Shown here: one piece after another, positions 24,611 to 35,585 of the stretch
Position numbering within the stretch: the first letter of the stretch is position 1
Layout of the letters: every line of letters begins with the position of its first letter
Origin: Pseudomonadota bacterium
Lineage (GTDB): Bacteria > Pseudomonadota > Gammaproteobacteria > Burkholderiales > Burkholderiaceae_C
Length of the DNA: 35,585 nt
Direction of reading: 5' to 3'
Assembly: GCA_963205125.1 (NCBI GenBank)
Contig: CAUJJO010000062.1
Span: 1-35,585 of the forward strand
Notes under the pieces: generated by a model
What the model was told of the DNA's origin: nothing
The model's input: only the letters and a program-made list of their open reading frames with translations
Databases searched by the model: none
Position numbers and translations under genes: made by a program

Positions 24611-25390
24611 CTTCTCGTCTTCCTCGAATGTGATCAGCGTGCCCGAGCGGGATTCCTCCTCGAGCGGGATGTCCGGCGGCGTGAAGCTGGAGAGCACGCG
24701 CACCGGCACCTTGTACTTGCCGGCGAACTCGACCGAGCGGATCTGCAGCACCTTGGAGCCGAGGCTCGCCATCTCGAGCATTTCCTCGAAGCTGACGCTG
24801 GCCAGGCGCCGCGCCTCGGGCACGATGCGCGGGTCGGTGGTGTAGACGCCGTCGACGTCCGTGTAGATGAGGCACTCGTCGGCGCCGAGCGCTGCGGCCA
24901 CCGCCACCGCCGAGGTGTCGCTGCCGCCGCGGCCGAGCGTGGTCACGTCGCCGGCCTCGTCGATGCCCTGAAAGCCGGTGATGATGACCACCTTGCCGGC
25001 GTCGAGGTCGGCGCGCACGCGCGAGTCCTCGATGCGCTGGATGCGCGCCTTGGTGAAGGCCGCATCCGTCACCACCGGAACCTGCCAGCCGGCGTAGCTG
25101 ACGGCGGGCTGGCCCTGCGCCTGCAGCGCCAGCGCCAGCAGCCCGACCGAGACCTGCTCGCCGGTGGCGGCGATGGCGTCCTGCTCGCGCAGGCTCTGCG
25201 GCGTCGGCGAGGGCGGCGCCAGTTCCTTGGCCAGTGCCAGCAGCCGGTTGGTCTCGCCGCTCATCGCGGAAGGGACCACGACGACCTTGTGCCCGGCGCG
25301 GGCCCACTTGGCCACGCGCAGGGCCACGTTGCGGATGCGCTCCGTCGAACCCATCGACGTGCCACCGTACTTGTGAACGATCAATGCCAT
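24113..25390 (-). CDS. lysC: Aspartate kinase
   Basis: Phosphorylates aspartate in the first step of lysine, threonine and methionine synthesis. The 425-residue product has the kinase domain (about 1-245) with KYGGTSMG at 7-14 and the GRGGSDTSA segment, and two C-terminal ACT domains (about 265-425) that bind lysine or threonine for feedback control. It is the monofunctional type, with no homoserine dehydrogenase domain. The ATG at 25390 gives the standard MALIVHKYGG N-terminus; the frame extends 20 codons further without conserved sequence. It is 106 bases downstream of tilS, and a TACAAT at 25465-25460 (minus strand) may be its own -10 box. An internal start is described separately. Confidence 0.96.
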   Translation of the reverse strand: MALIVHKYGGTSMGSTERIRNVALRVAKWARAGHKVVVVPSAMSGETNRLLALAKELAPPSPTPQSLREQDAIAATGEQVSVGLLALALQAQGQPAVSYAGWQVPVVTDAAFTKARIQRIEDSRVRADLDAGKVVIITGFQGIDEAGDVTTLGRGGSDTSAVAVAAALGADECLIYTDVDGVYTTDPRIVPEARRLASVSFEEMLEMASLGSKVLQIRSVEFAGKYKVPVRVLSSFTPPDIPLEEESRSGTLITFEEDEKMEQAVVSGIAFNRDEAKITVMGVPDRPGIAFQILGPVAEANIDVDVIIQNVSHDGRTDFSFTVNRGDYARTVDLLMNSVIPATGAQQVIGDPKICKVSIVGIGMRSHVGVASRMFRTLSEEGINIQMISTSEIKTSVVIDEKYMELAVRALHKAFGLDAGSVAAE

Positions 25391-25496
25391 GAATGTCTGC
25401 GACCGTGCCGCCAGGAGGACGCGCAGGCAACGCCACGCGTCACTGCGCAAAAACCCTGAATTGTAATGGCCGGCCGTTGCACGGCTCCTCCGCGGC

Positions 25497-26807
25497 TCAA
25501 GGGGTCCAGCGCAGGCTCAGTCGCGGCGCGCCGGGCCATTCCCGCGCGCGCGCATCGAGGCCAAGACCCGGCACGAAGACGAGTTGCCCATGCGCCCACA
25601 GCAGCGGCGCCTCGCGTTCCCAGGCCGGAATGCCGAGGTCCTGGAACTGCTTCTTCAGGGCACGCGGCGGACCGCCCGGATGCCGCTGGAAGCGCTCACC
25701 GCCGCTGCGCGGTCGCAGCTCGGCCTGGCGCAGCAGCTCCGCCGGCACGCCGCCTTCATCGACCGCGAGCACCTGCAGGCGGCCAGGCCAGGGCGCGAGC
25801 GCGTGTTCGCCTGGCCGCGAGAGGTCGATGGCCTGGGCTTGCGGCAGCGAAGCCGCGCGATCGACCCTCGACACCGGCCGCGCGAGCAGCCGCCCGCGGT
25901 AGAGGTGGATGCTGTGCCTGCCCGCCGGCCAGCAGCCCTGCTCGCACGCCGGCAAGTCGTGCAGGAGGCGCTGCAGCAGCGAAAGCGGCCAGCCCGGCTC
26001 GAGCACCTGCGCAAGCCACGCGCGCAGGGTCGCCGCGCGCCGCGCCGGGCTCAGCGCGCGCCAGCCGCGCAGCTCCAAGGCATCGCCGTCGCCGAGGGCC
26101 TGGAGATCCTGCGCGGCGACTTCGCGCTCGAGGGCGTGCGCCAGCGCCGCCTGCCGCGCGAGCGCGCCAAGCGTCACCTCGGCATCGGGGAAGGCCGCCT
26201 GCAGCGCCGGCCAGACCTCGGTGCGCAGGCGGCTGCGTGCAAAGCGCGGGTCGGCGTTGGAGGGATCGAGCACCGGGCGCAGGCGCCAGCGCCGCAGGTA
26301 GGCTTCGATCGCCTCGCGCGGCTGCTCGAGCCAGGGGCGAAGCCAGAGGATGCCGTCGCGTTCGCGCTGCCGCGGCATCGCGGCAAGGCCCGCCGCGCCG
26401 GCGCCGCGCAAGGCCTGCAGCAGCACGGTCTCGGCCTGGTCGCGACGATGCTGCGCCAGCAGCACGACGCTGCAGCCGGCCTCGCGCGCGAGCGCGGCCA
26501 GCGCGCGGTAGCGTTCGCGCCGCGCCCAGGCCTCGACGCTCTCGCCGCGGCTCGGCTGGCCCTGCAGGCGCACGGCATGAAAGCGCACCGCAAGCCCCCT
26601 GCCCGCCCAGCGCCGGCACTGCGCGGCCAGGCCCGCCAGCCAGGCGTCGGCCTGCGGCTGCAGCCCGTGGTGCACGTGCAGCGCGTGCACCTGGATGCCC
26701 AGCGGCGTGGCCAGGCGCGCCACGGCGTGCAGCAGCGCGGTGGAGTCGACGCCGCCGCTGGCGGCCACCGCCAGATGCCGCGCGCCGCCGGGCGTCGCGG
26801 CGTCCAT
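25497..26807 (-). CDS. tilS: tRNA(Ile)-lysidine synthase
   Basis: Attaches lysine to C34 of the CAU-anticodon tRNA-Ile using ATP, so that it reads AUA instead of AUG. The 436-residue product begins with the PP-loop ATPase motif SGGVDS (17-22), followed by HVHHGLQ, the AQHRRDQAETVLLQ motif of the N-type ATPase and the FARSRLRTEVWP segment, then the substrate-binding helices and the C-terminal TilS domain near PRSGGERFQRHPGG. Length matches E. coli TilS. The ATG at 26807 is 9 bases after the accA stop, so it should be co-transcribed with accA. Confidence 0.95.
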   Translation of the reverse strand: MDAATPGGARHLAVAASGGVDSTALLHAVARLATPLGIQVHALHVHHGLQPQADAWLAGLAAQCRRWAGRGLAVRFHAVRLQGQPSRGESVEAWARRERYRALAALAREAGCSVVLLAQHRRDQAETVLLQALRGAGAAGLAAMPRQRERDGILWLRPWLEQPREAIEAYLRRWRLRPVLDPSNADPRFARSRLRTEVWPALQAAFPDAEVTLGALARQAALAHALEREVAAQDLQALGDGDALELRGWRALSPARRAATLRAWLAQVLEPGWPLSLLQRLLHDLPACEQGCWPAGRHSIHLYRGRLLARPVSRVDRAASLPQAQAIDLSRPGEHALAPWPGRLQVLAVDEGGVPAELLRQAELRPRSGGERFQRHPGGPPRALKKQFQDLGIPAWEREAPLLWAHGQLVFVPGLGLDARAREWPGAPRLSLRWTP

Positions 26808-26816
26808 GGCCTGCGC

Positions 26817-27787
<971 letters not shown>

Positions 27788-27788
<1 letters not shown>

Positions 27789-28501
27789 CAATACTCCACC
27801 GGCAGCGGGTCGAGGCTGCGCCAAATATACCAAGTCGCCACCGAGCGAAACGGTGCCCAGGCCTCGCCCACCTCGCGCGCCTCGGCGCGCGAAACGGGCT
27901 CGCCGCTGAAGTAGTTCAGGCTGACGCCGCGCAGCAGGCCGACGTCGTCCAGCGGCAGCACGTTCGGGCGCATGAGGTGGAAGATGAGGAACATCTCCGC
28001 CGTCCAGCGCCCGATGCCGCGGATGGCCACCAGCTCCTCGATGATCGCCTCGTCGTCCATCTGCGCCCACTGGCCGACGTGAACGCTGCCGCCCTCGAAG
28101 TGGCGCGAGAGGTCGAGCAGGTACTCGGCCTTGCGCAGCGAGAGCCCGGCCTCGCGCAGGCTCTGCGGCGTGTGCGCCAGCACCTGCACGGGTGCAAGCG
28201 CGCCGTCGACGCTGCCCGCGAGCTGCGTGAAGCGCTCCCAGACCGACTGCGCGGCCTTCACCGAAATCTGCTGGCCGACGATCGAACGCGCCAGCGTCGT
28301 GAAGGCGTCGCCGCGGCTCTGCAGGCGCGCGTCGCCGTAGCGCGGGATCAGCCGCTTCATGACGCGGTCGCGCCGCGCCAGGTGGCGGCAGGCGTCGTCC
28401 CAGTAGGCGGGCGCGGCCAGCAGCGCGTCCTGTGGGCGCAGGTCGGGCTGCGGCGCCTCGGGCGGCACCGGCTTCGGGGTCGTGGCCTGTCGCTTGGGCA
28501 A
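27788..28501 (-). CDS. alkA: DNA-3-methyladenine glycosylase II (HhH-GPD family)
   Basis: Removes alkylated bases such as 3-methyladenine from DNA in base-excision repair. The 237-residue product has the HhH-GPD fold: [12 protein letters not shown] near residue 73-84, the helix-hairpin-helix [11 protein letters not shown] at about 160-170, and the catalytic aspartate in VLPLDDVGL (Asp185/Asp186). The N-terminal AlkA_N domain of E. coli AlkA is absent, so it resembles the shorter bacterial 3-methyladenine glycosylases (MAG/AlkA2 type). It starts 4 bases after the cysS stop and ends overlapping accA, so all three are probably one transcript. Confidence 0.92.
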
Positions 28502-28505
28502 GGCT

Positions 28506-29894
<1,389 letters not shown>

Positions 29895-29959
29895 GCGGCG
29901 GCGGCGCAGGGCACGGCACGCCTCGCCCCTCCGACACGAGGGGCCGCACGCCTGCCCGA

Positions 29960-29965
29960 TAGAAT
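29960..29965 (+). promoter_or_regulatory. Candidate -10 box (TAGAAT) upstream of ppiA
   Basis: TAGAAT followed by CGGCC lies 65 bases before the ppiA start and is part of a small CCGAT/ATCGG palindrome at 29956-29968. No clear -35 is visible. A GGGAG ribosome binding site follows close to the ATG at 30030. Confidence 0.4.
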
Positions 29966-30029
29966 CGGCCAGTATAGCGAGCGGCCTCATGCGCATTTCC
30001 TGGCGCGGGCCCGCGACGCGGGAGCACGC

Positions 30030-30611
30030 ATGAACGAAAGCAAGGCGCGCCGGCGACTCGGCGCGACGATCGCCGCGGCCGCGGTGCTGAGTCTCGGACT
30101 GGCCCTTGCGCCGTCCGCCTGGGCGCAGAAGGTGCGCCTGGCCACGAACCTCGGCGACATCGTCGTCGAGCTCGACGCCGCCAAGGCGCCGAAGTCGGTC
30201 GAGAACTTCGTCCAGTACGTGAAGGCCGGCCACTACGACGGCACGATCTTTCACCGCGTCATCGATGGCTTCATGATCCAGGGCGGCGGCTTCACGCCCG
30301 ACCGCGTGCAGAAGCCCACGCGCGCGCCGATCGCGCTCGAGGCCGGCAACGGCCTCTCCAACGTGCGCGGCACCATGGCCATGGCACGCACCGCAGCGCC
30401 CGACAGCGCCACCGCGCAGTTCTTCATCAACGTCGTCGACAACCTGCCGCTGGACAGCTACGGCGGCGGCTACGCCGTCTTCGGCAAGGTGGTTGCCGGC
30501 ATGGACGTGGTCGACCGCATCAAGGCCACACCCACCGTCAACAAGGGAGCAGCCTTCGCCAACCTGCCCGCCACCGACGTCGTCATCCACAAGGCCACCC
30601 TGGAGGATTGA
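30030..30611 (+). CDS. ppiA: Periplasmic peptidyl-prolyl cis-trans isomerase (cyclophilin)
   Basis: Cyclophilin that speeds cis-trans isomerisation of prolyl bonds in exported proteins. The 193-residue product begins with a Sec signal peptide (Arg-rich start, hydrophobic core, likely cut after PSAWA at about residue 32), so the mature enzyme is periplasmic. The domain has [15 protein letters not shown] with the catalytic Arg, then [11 protein letters not shown] and [22 protein letters not shown] ribosome binding site precedes the ATG. The gene ends in TGA 2 bases before the ppiB ATG, and the two proteins are clearly paralogous, so one likely arose from the other by duplication. Confidence 0.93.
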   Translation: MNESKARRRLGATIAAAAVLSLGLALAPSAWAQKVRLATNLGDIVVELDAAKAPKSVENFVQYVKAGHYDGTIFHRVIDGFMIQGGGFTPDRVQKPTRAPIALEAGNGLSNVRGTMAMARTAAPDSATAQFFINVVDNLPLDSYGGGYAVFGKVVAGMDVVDRIKATPTVNKGAAFANLPATDVVIHKATLED

Positions 30612-30613
30612 GC

Positions 30614-31114
30614 ATGCCCAAGACCGTGAAGATGCAGACCAGCGCAGGCGCGCTCGAGATCGAACTCGACGACGCGAAGGCGCCCGAGAGCGTGCGCAAC
30701 TTCCTCGCCTATGCCGAGAAGGGGCACTACGACAACACCGTGTTCCACCGCGTCATCAAGGGCTTCATGATCCAGGGCGGTGGCTTCGAGCCGGGCATGA
30801 AGCAAAAGGCCACCGACAAGCCGATCGCCAACGAGGCGAAGAACGGGCTGAAGAACCAGAAGTACACGCTGGCGATGGCGCGCACCTCGGACCCGCACTC
30901 GGCGACGGCGCAGTTCTTCATCAACACCAGCGACAACGGCTTCCTCGACAACGACCGCGCGCAGGACGGCTGGGGCTACGCGGTGTTCGGCCGCGTCGTC
31001 GCCGGCACCGAGATCGTCGACGCGATCGAGCGGGTGCGCACCGGCCGCAAGGGCTTTCACGACGACGTGCCGCTCGACGACGTGCTGATCGAGCGCGTGC
31101 AGCTCGTCGGCTGA
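30614..31114 (+). CDS. ppiB: Cytoplasmic peptidyl-prolyl cis-trans isomerase B
   Basis: Cytoplasmic cyclophilin of 166 residues without a signal peptide. It has [30 protein letters not shown] and [19 protein letters not shown]. The start is the ATG at 30614, 7 bases after GGAGG at 30602-30606; a TTG at 30608 is in frame but too close to that site. It follows ppiA directly and leads lpxH by 30 bases, so ppiA-ppiB-lpxH-mtfA looks like one operon. A PpiB/LpxH neighbourhood is common in Proteobacteria. Confidence 0.95.
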   Translation: MPKTVKMQTSAGALEIELDDAKAPESVRNFLAYAEKGHYDNTVFHRVIKGFMIQGGGFEPGMKQKATDKPIANEAKNGLKNQKYTLAMARTSDPHSATAQFFINTSDNGFLDNDRAQDGWGYAVFGRVVAGTEIVDAIERVRTGRKGFHDDVPLDDVLIERVQLVG

Positions 31115-31144
31115 GGCCGCGCGGCTGCGGCCCACCGCGCTGCC

Positions 31145-32023
31145 GTGAGCGAAGGCGCCGCGCTGCACGCGCTGCACGTGCTCCATGAATGGGCTCCCGC
31201 GGCGCACTGGCGGGCGATCGACTTCGTCGCCGACCTGCACCTGGCCGCAGAGCATCCGCGCACGCTCTGCGCCTTCGGTGAATACCTGCAGGGCACGCAG
31301 GCCGACCACGTCGTGCTGCTGGGCGACGTGTTCGAGGTCTGGGTCGGTGACGACGGCCGCGAGCTCGCCTTCGAGCACTCGCTGCTGACCCTGCTGGCCG
31401 CGGCGGCGCGCGCGCGCCGCCTCTTCTTCATGCCGGGCAACCGCGACTTCCTCGTCGGTGCGTCGCTGCTGGCGGAGCTCGGCATCACCGCCCTGCCCGA
31501 CCCCTGCTGCCTGCACGCCGCCGGGCGGCGCTGGCTGCTCGCGCACGGCGACGCCCAGTGCCTCGGCGACGAGCCCTATCAGCGCTACCGCACGCAGGTG
31601 CGCAGCCCCGCCTGGCAGCAGGCCTTCCTCGCGCGGCCGCTGGCCGAGCGCATCGCGCTGGCGCGCGCCATGCGCGAGGAGAGCATGCGTGTGCAGCGTG
31701 AGCGCAGCGCAGCCAAGCCGGGCATGGAAAGCGTGGTCGACCTCGACGCTGCCGCCTGCCGCGCGCTGCTTGCGGCCTGCGGCGCGCGCGAGATGATCCA
31801 CGGCCACACCCACCGGCCCGCGGTGCACGATCTCGGCGAAGGGCTGCGCCGGCATGTGCTGAGCGACTGGGACCTGGACGACGCCAAGGCGCCCCGCGCC
31901 GAGCTGCTGCGCCTGCTGCCCGACGGCAACCTGCACCGCCTCACGCCGCAGGCGGCCTGCGTTGCGGCGGCATCCGGCGCCGGAACCAGCGCAGGAGCCG
32001 CCGCAGGAACCGGCACCGCCTGA
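31145..32023 (+). CDS. lpxH: UDP-2,3-diacylglucosamine diphosphatase
   Basis: Cleaves UDP-2,3-diacylglucosamine to lipid X and UMP, the fourth step of lipid A synthesis, at the inner face of the inner membrane. The 292-residue product is a calcineurin-like metallophosphatase: ADLHL, LLGDVFEVWVGDD, MPGNRDF, LAHGD and IHGHTHRPAVH supply the di-manganese ligands. The start is a GTG at 31145 with no strong ribosome binding site, giving about 20 residues before the first motif, a little longer than E. coli LpxH. The last 25 or so residues are Ala/Gly/Thr-rich and probably disordered. It is followed by mtfA after 7 bases. Confidence 0.93.
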   Translation: MSEGAALHALHVLHEWAPAAHWRAIDFVADLHLAAEHPRTLCAFGEYLQGTQADHVVLLGDVFEVWVGDDGRELAFEHSLLTLLAAAARARRLFFMPGNRDFLVGASLLAELGITALPDPCCLHAAGRRWLLAHGDAQCLGDEPYQRYRTQVRSPAWQQAFLARPLAERIALARAMREESMRVQRERSAAKPGMESVVDLDAAACRALLAACGAREMIHGHTHRPAVHDLGEGLRRHVLSDWDLDDAKAPRAELLRLLPDGNLHRLTPQAACVAAASGAGTSAGAAAGTGTA

Positions 32024-32030
32024 GCGAGCC

Positions 32031-32807
32031 ATGCTGGGCCCCCTCACGCGCTGGTGGCAAGGCCGCCGCGACGCGGCGGCCCTGCGCCGTCGCCCGATCC
32101 CCGACGATCTCTGGAAGCGCACGCTGATCCGCTACCCCTTCCTGCGCAGCGCCGCCGACCCGCAGGGTGTGGCCTTGCGCCGCATGACCAGCCTTTTCCT
32201 CGATCGCAAGGAGTTCACCGCCGTGGCGCCGCTGCGGCTGACCAACGACGTCGTCGTCGCCGTCGCCGCACAGGCCTGCCTGCCGGTGCTGCAGCTCGGG
32301 CTGCATCGCTACGACGGCTTCGTCGGCATCGTGCTGCAGCCCGACCAGGTGCTCGCGCGCCGCCAGCATCTGGACGACGACGGCGTGCTGCACGAGTACG
32401 ACGAAGTCCTCTCCGGCGAGGCCGTGCAGGGCGGGCCGGTGATGCTCTCCTGGCGCGACGTGCGCGGCAGCGGACGCAGCGCGGCCGAGGGCTACAACGT
32501 CGTCATCCACGAGTTCGCGCATGTGCTCGACATGGCGGACGGCGCGGCCGACGGAGTGCCCCTGCTGCCGCCCGAAATCGCGCGCGAGGACTGGCAGCGC
32601 ACGCTCTCGGCCGAATACGAAGCCTTCGTCAGGCGCGTCGACGCGGACGAGGACACCGCCCTCGACCCCTACGGCGCCCACGCGCCCGAGGAGTTCTTCG
32701 CGGTCGCCAGCGAGGCGCTCTTCGTGGCGCCGCAGGGACTGCGCGCCGAGCATCCGGAGCTCTACCGGATGCTGGCGCGCTTCTATCGCCTGGACACCGC
32801 GGCCTGA
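32031..32807 (+). CDS. mtfA: MtfA-family (M90) zinc peptidase
   Basis: A 258-residue MtfA/M90-family protein. The zinc motif HEFAH lies in VVIHEFAHVLDMADGAADG, and a further Glu in PEEFFAVASEALF is the probable third ligand. E. coli MtfA binds the repressor Mlc and so raises ptsG expression, and has aminopeptidase activity. Burkholderiales of this type generally lack a glucose PtsG, so the role here is probably different; no local clue is present. The frame is open upstream, but the ATG at 32031, 7 bases after the lpxH stop, gives the normal N-terminus. It is the last gene of the ppiA operon; a 66-base gap follows before vapB. Confidence 0.92.
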   Translation: MLGPLTRWWQGRRDAAALRRRPIPDDLWKRTLIRYPFLRSAADPQGVALRRMTSLFLDRKEFTAVAPLRLTNDVVVAVAAQACLPVLQLGLHRYDGFVGIVLQPDQVLARRQHLDDDGVLHEYDEVLSGEAVQGGPVMLSWRDVRGSGRSAAEGYNVVIHEFAHVLDMADGAADGVPLLPPEIAREDWQRTLSAEYEAFVRRVDADEDTALDPYGAHAPEEFFAVASEALFVAPQGLRAEHPELYRMLARFYRLDTAA

Positions 32808-32841
32808 GCCGGCTGGCTGTTCGCTGTCACAAGGACGAACG

Positions 32842-32867
32842 TATTACCATACGGCAAGTGGTAATAT
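32842..32867 (+). promoter_or_regulatory. vapBC operator inverted repeat with embedded -10 box
   Basis: TATTACCA at 32842-32849 and TGGTAATA at 32859-32866 are perfect reverse complements separated by 9 bases, directly before vapB. TAATAT at 32862-32867 overlaps the right arm and could be a -10 box. The AT-rich repeat stands out from the surrounding GC-rich sequence. It fits autorepression by the VapB or VapBC complex. Confidence 0.7.
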
Positions 32868-32873
32868 CTTCCG

Positions 32874-33122
32874 ATGAACACGCTGACCATCAAGATTTCG
32901 CCTCAACTCGAGAGCGAGCTGGCCGCAGCCAGTGCGCAAGAGCATCTGAGCAAGTCGGTGCTGGTGCGCCGCGCCCTGGAGCTCTATCTTGCCCAGCGCA
33001 AATCGGGTCGGCCGTTCGTTTCGGCGCTCGACAAGGCGGGGGATCTGGTCGGTTGCTTCAAGGGCGGGCCACGCGACCTGGCGTCCAACCCGGCGCATCT
33101 GGAAGGCTTCGGCAAGCCGTAG
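32874..33122 (+). CDS. vapB: VapB-type antitoxin (ribbon-helix-helix)
   Basis: Antitoxin of 82 residues. Residues 1-42 form a CopG/ribbon-helix-helix DNA-binding domain (TLTIKISPQLESELAAAS, then KSVLVRRALELYL), and the C-terminal GDLVGCFKGGPRDLASNPAHLEGFGK tail is the toxin-wrapping segment seen in VapB antitoxins of this class. It should bind the inverted repeat upstream to repress its own operon and block VapC. The TAG stop is immediately followed by the vapC ATG. There is no clear ribosome binding site, and the candidate -10 ends 6 bases before the ATG, so translation may be leaderless. Base composition is lower in GC than the neighbours, consistent with acquisition. Confidence 0.9.
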   Translation: MNTLTIKISPQLESELAAASAQEHLSKSVLVRRALELYLAQRKSGRPFVSALDKAGDLVGCFKGGPRDLASNPAHLEGFGKP

Positions 33123-33536
33123 ATGCGCCTGATCCTCGACACCGGCCCCTGGGTGGCGCTGCACTGCCGCGACGAGCAGCATCATGACTGGGCCCGGGCC
33201 CAGTTCGCCGCCACCGCCGAGCCTCTGCTCACCTGCGAAGCGGTGGTCGCCGAGACCTGCTTTCTGCTTGCTCGAAGCGGCTTCGACCCGGGACGGGCGC
33301 TCGAACTGATCGAACGCGGTGTCGTCAAGCCGGCCTTGGCGCTGGACGAGGAGATCACTGCCGTGCGGCGCTTGTTTGCGCGCTACGACAAGGTACCGGC
33401 CTCACTGGCGGACGCCTGCCTGATCCGCATGTCGGAGCTGTACGAACCGTGCCGGATCCTGACGCTGGACAACGACTTTCACGTCTATCGCCGCCACGGC
33501 CGCAAGGCGATCCCGGTGCTGACACCGCCGCAGTGA
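33123..33536 (+). CDS. vapC: VapC-type PIN-domain ribonuclease toxin
   Basis: Toxin of 137 residues with a PIN domain, the nuclease fold of VapC toxins, which cut tRNA or rRNA when freed from antitoxin. Acidic catalytic residues are visible: Asp6 (ILDTGPW), Glu44 (VVAETCF), Asp97 (ASLADACL) and Asp116/Asp118 (TLDNDF). All four positions are present, so it looks active. It begins directly after the vapB stop with no spacer, implying translational coupling. It is convergent with clpA, 51 bases away. Codons such as TTG and TTT are commoner than in neighbours, again suggesting a foreign origin. Confidence 0.93.
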   Translation: MRLILDTGPWVALHCRDEQHHDWARAQFAATAEPLLTCEAVVAETCFLLARSGFDPGRALELIERGVVKPALALDEEITAVRRLFARYDKVPASLADACLIRMSELYEPCRILTLDNDFHVYRRHGRKAIPVLTPPQ

Positions 33537-33587
33537 GCAGCCCCCGGCAGGGCCCGGGGAACGACAGCCCCACGGCCCGCCCCAAGG

Positions 33588-35585
<1,998 letters not shown>

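Noticed and set aside
29925-29944. 7-bp hairpin in the cysS leader as a possible riboswitch or T-box
   Set aside because: It is a single short stem without any T-box sequence or antiterminator, and T-boxes are not expected in this group.

Overview
The window is very GC-rich, densely coded chromosomal DNA with short intergenic gaps and no gene-free stretch longer than about 210 bases. Gene content and order (cysS-alkA-accA-tilS-lysC-tRNA-Ser, aat-bpt, ispD-ispF, ompR-envZ, paired peptidyl-prolyl isomerases next to lpxH) suggest a betaproteobacterium of the order Burkholderiales, probably near the Rubrivivax/Leptothrix/Ideonella group. That placement is inferred from family resemblance and not from a search. 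Most of the window is housekeeping sequence.

Layout. 1-2256 (-): relA, cut by the left edge, preceded on the same strand by an alpha/beta hydrolase (2313-3188). 3251-4021 (+): 3-hydroxybutyrate dehydrogenase, divergent from the hydrolase. 4064-4792 (-): a secreted SIMPL-domain protein, divergent from the two-component pair ompR-envZ (4954-7054, +). 7089-8371 (-): ispD-ispF, two MEP isoprenoid-pathway steps, divergent from mfd (8424-11957, +). 12030-14588 (+): an accessory pair, a nitrilase and a TrpB2-type PLP enzyme, separated by a GC-rich palindrome, a 9-bp tandem repeat and a TGTATACA palindrome. 14694-16787 (-): oligopeptidase A. 16918-19304 (-): a rhombosortase gene overlapping by 4 bp the gene for a subtilisin-like protease whose C-terminus is a GlyGly-CTERM sorting tail.

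19455-23805 (+): yaeQ, an S9 prolyl-oligopeptidase-family protein, and the two N-degron aminoacyl transferases aat and bpt, with bpt overlapping aat. 23926-24018 (-): tRNA-Ser(GCU). 24113-29894 (-): lysC, tilS, accA, alkA and cysS, read in the order cysS-alkA-accA-tilS-lysC; lysC has a probable internal start for a beta subunit. 30030-32807 (+): a periplasmic and a cytoplasmic cyclophilin, lpxH and mtfA. 32874-33536 (+): a vapBC toxin-antitoxin module with its own inverted-repeat operator. 33588 to the right edge (-): clpA, whose N-terminal part lies outside the window.

Functional links: aat and bpt attach destabilising leucine or phenylalanine to protein N-termini and ClpA, with ClpS and ClpP, degrades such proteins, so much of the bacterial N-degron pathway lies within about 13 kb. 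The rhombosortase and the S8 protease form a self-contained sorting-enzyme/substrate pair, the most interesting specialised system here. The nitrilase/TrpB2 pair is the locus whose biology is least clear. I see no prophage, insertion sequence, CRISPR array or evident wholly new system.
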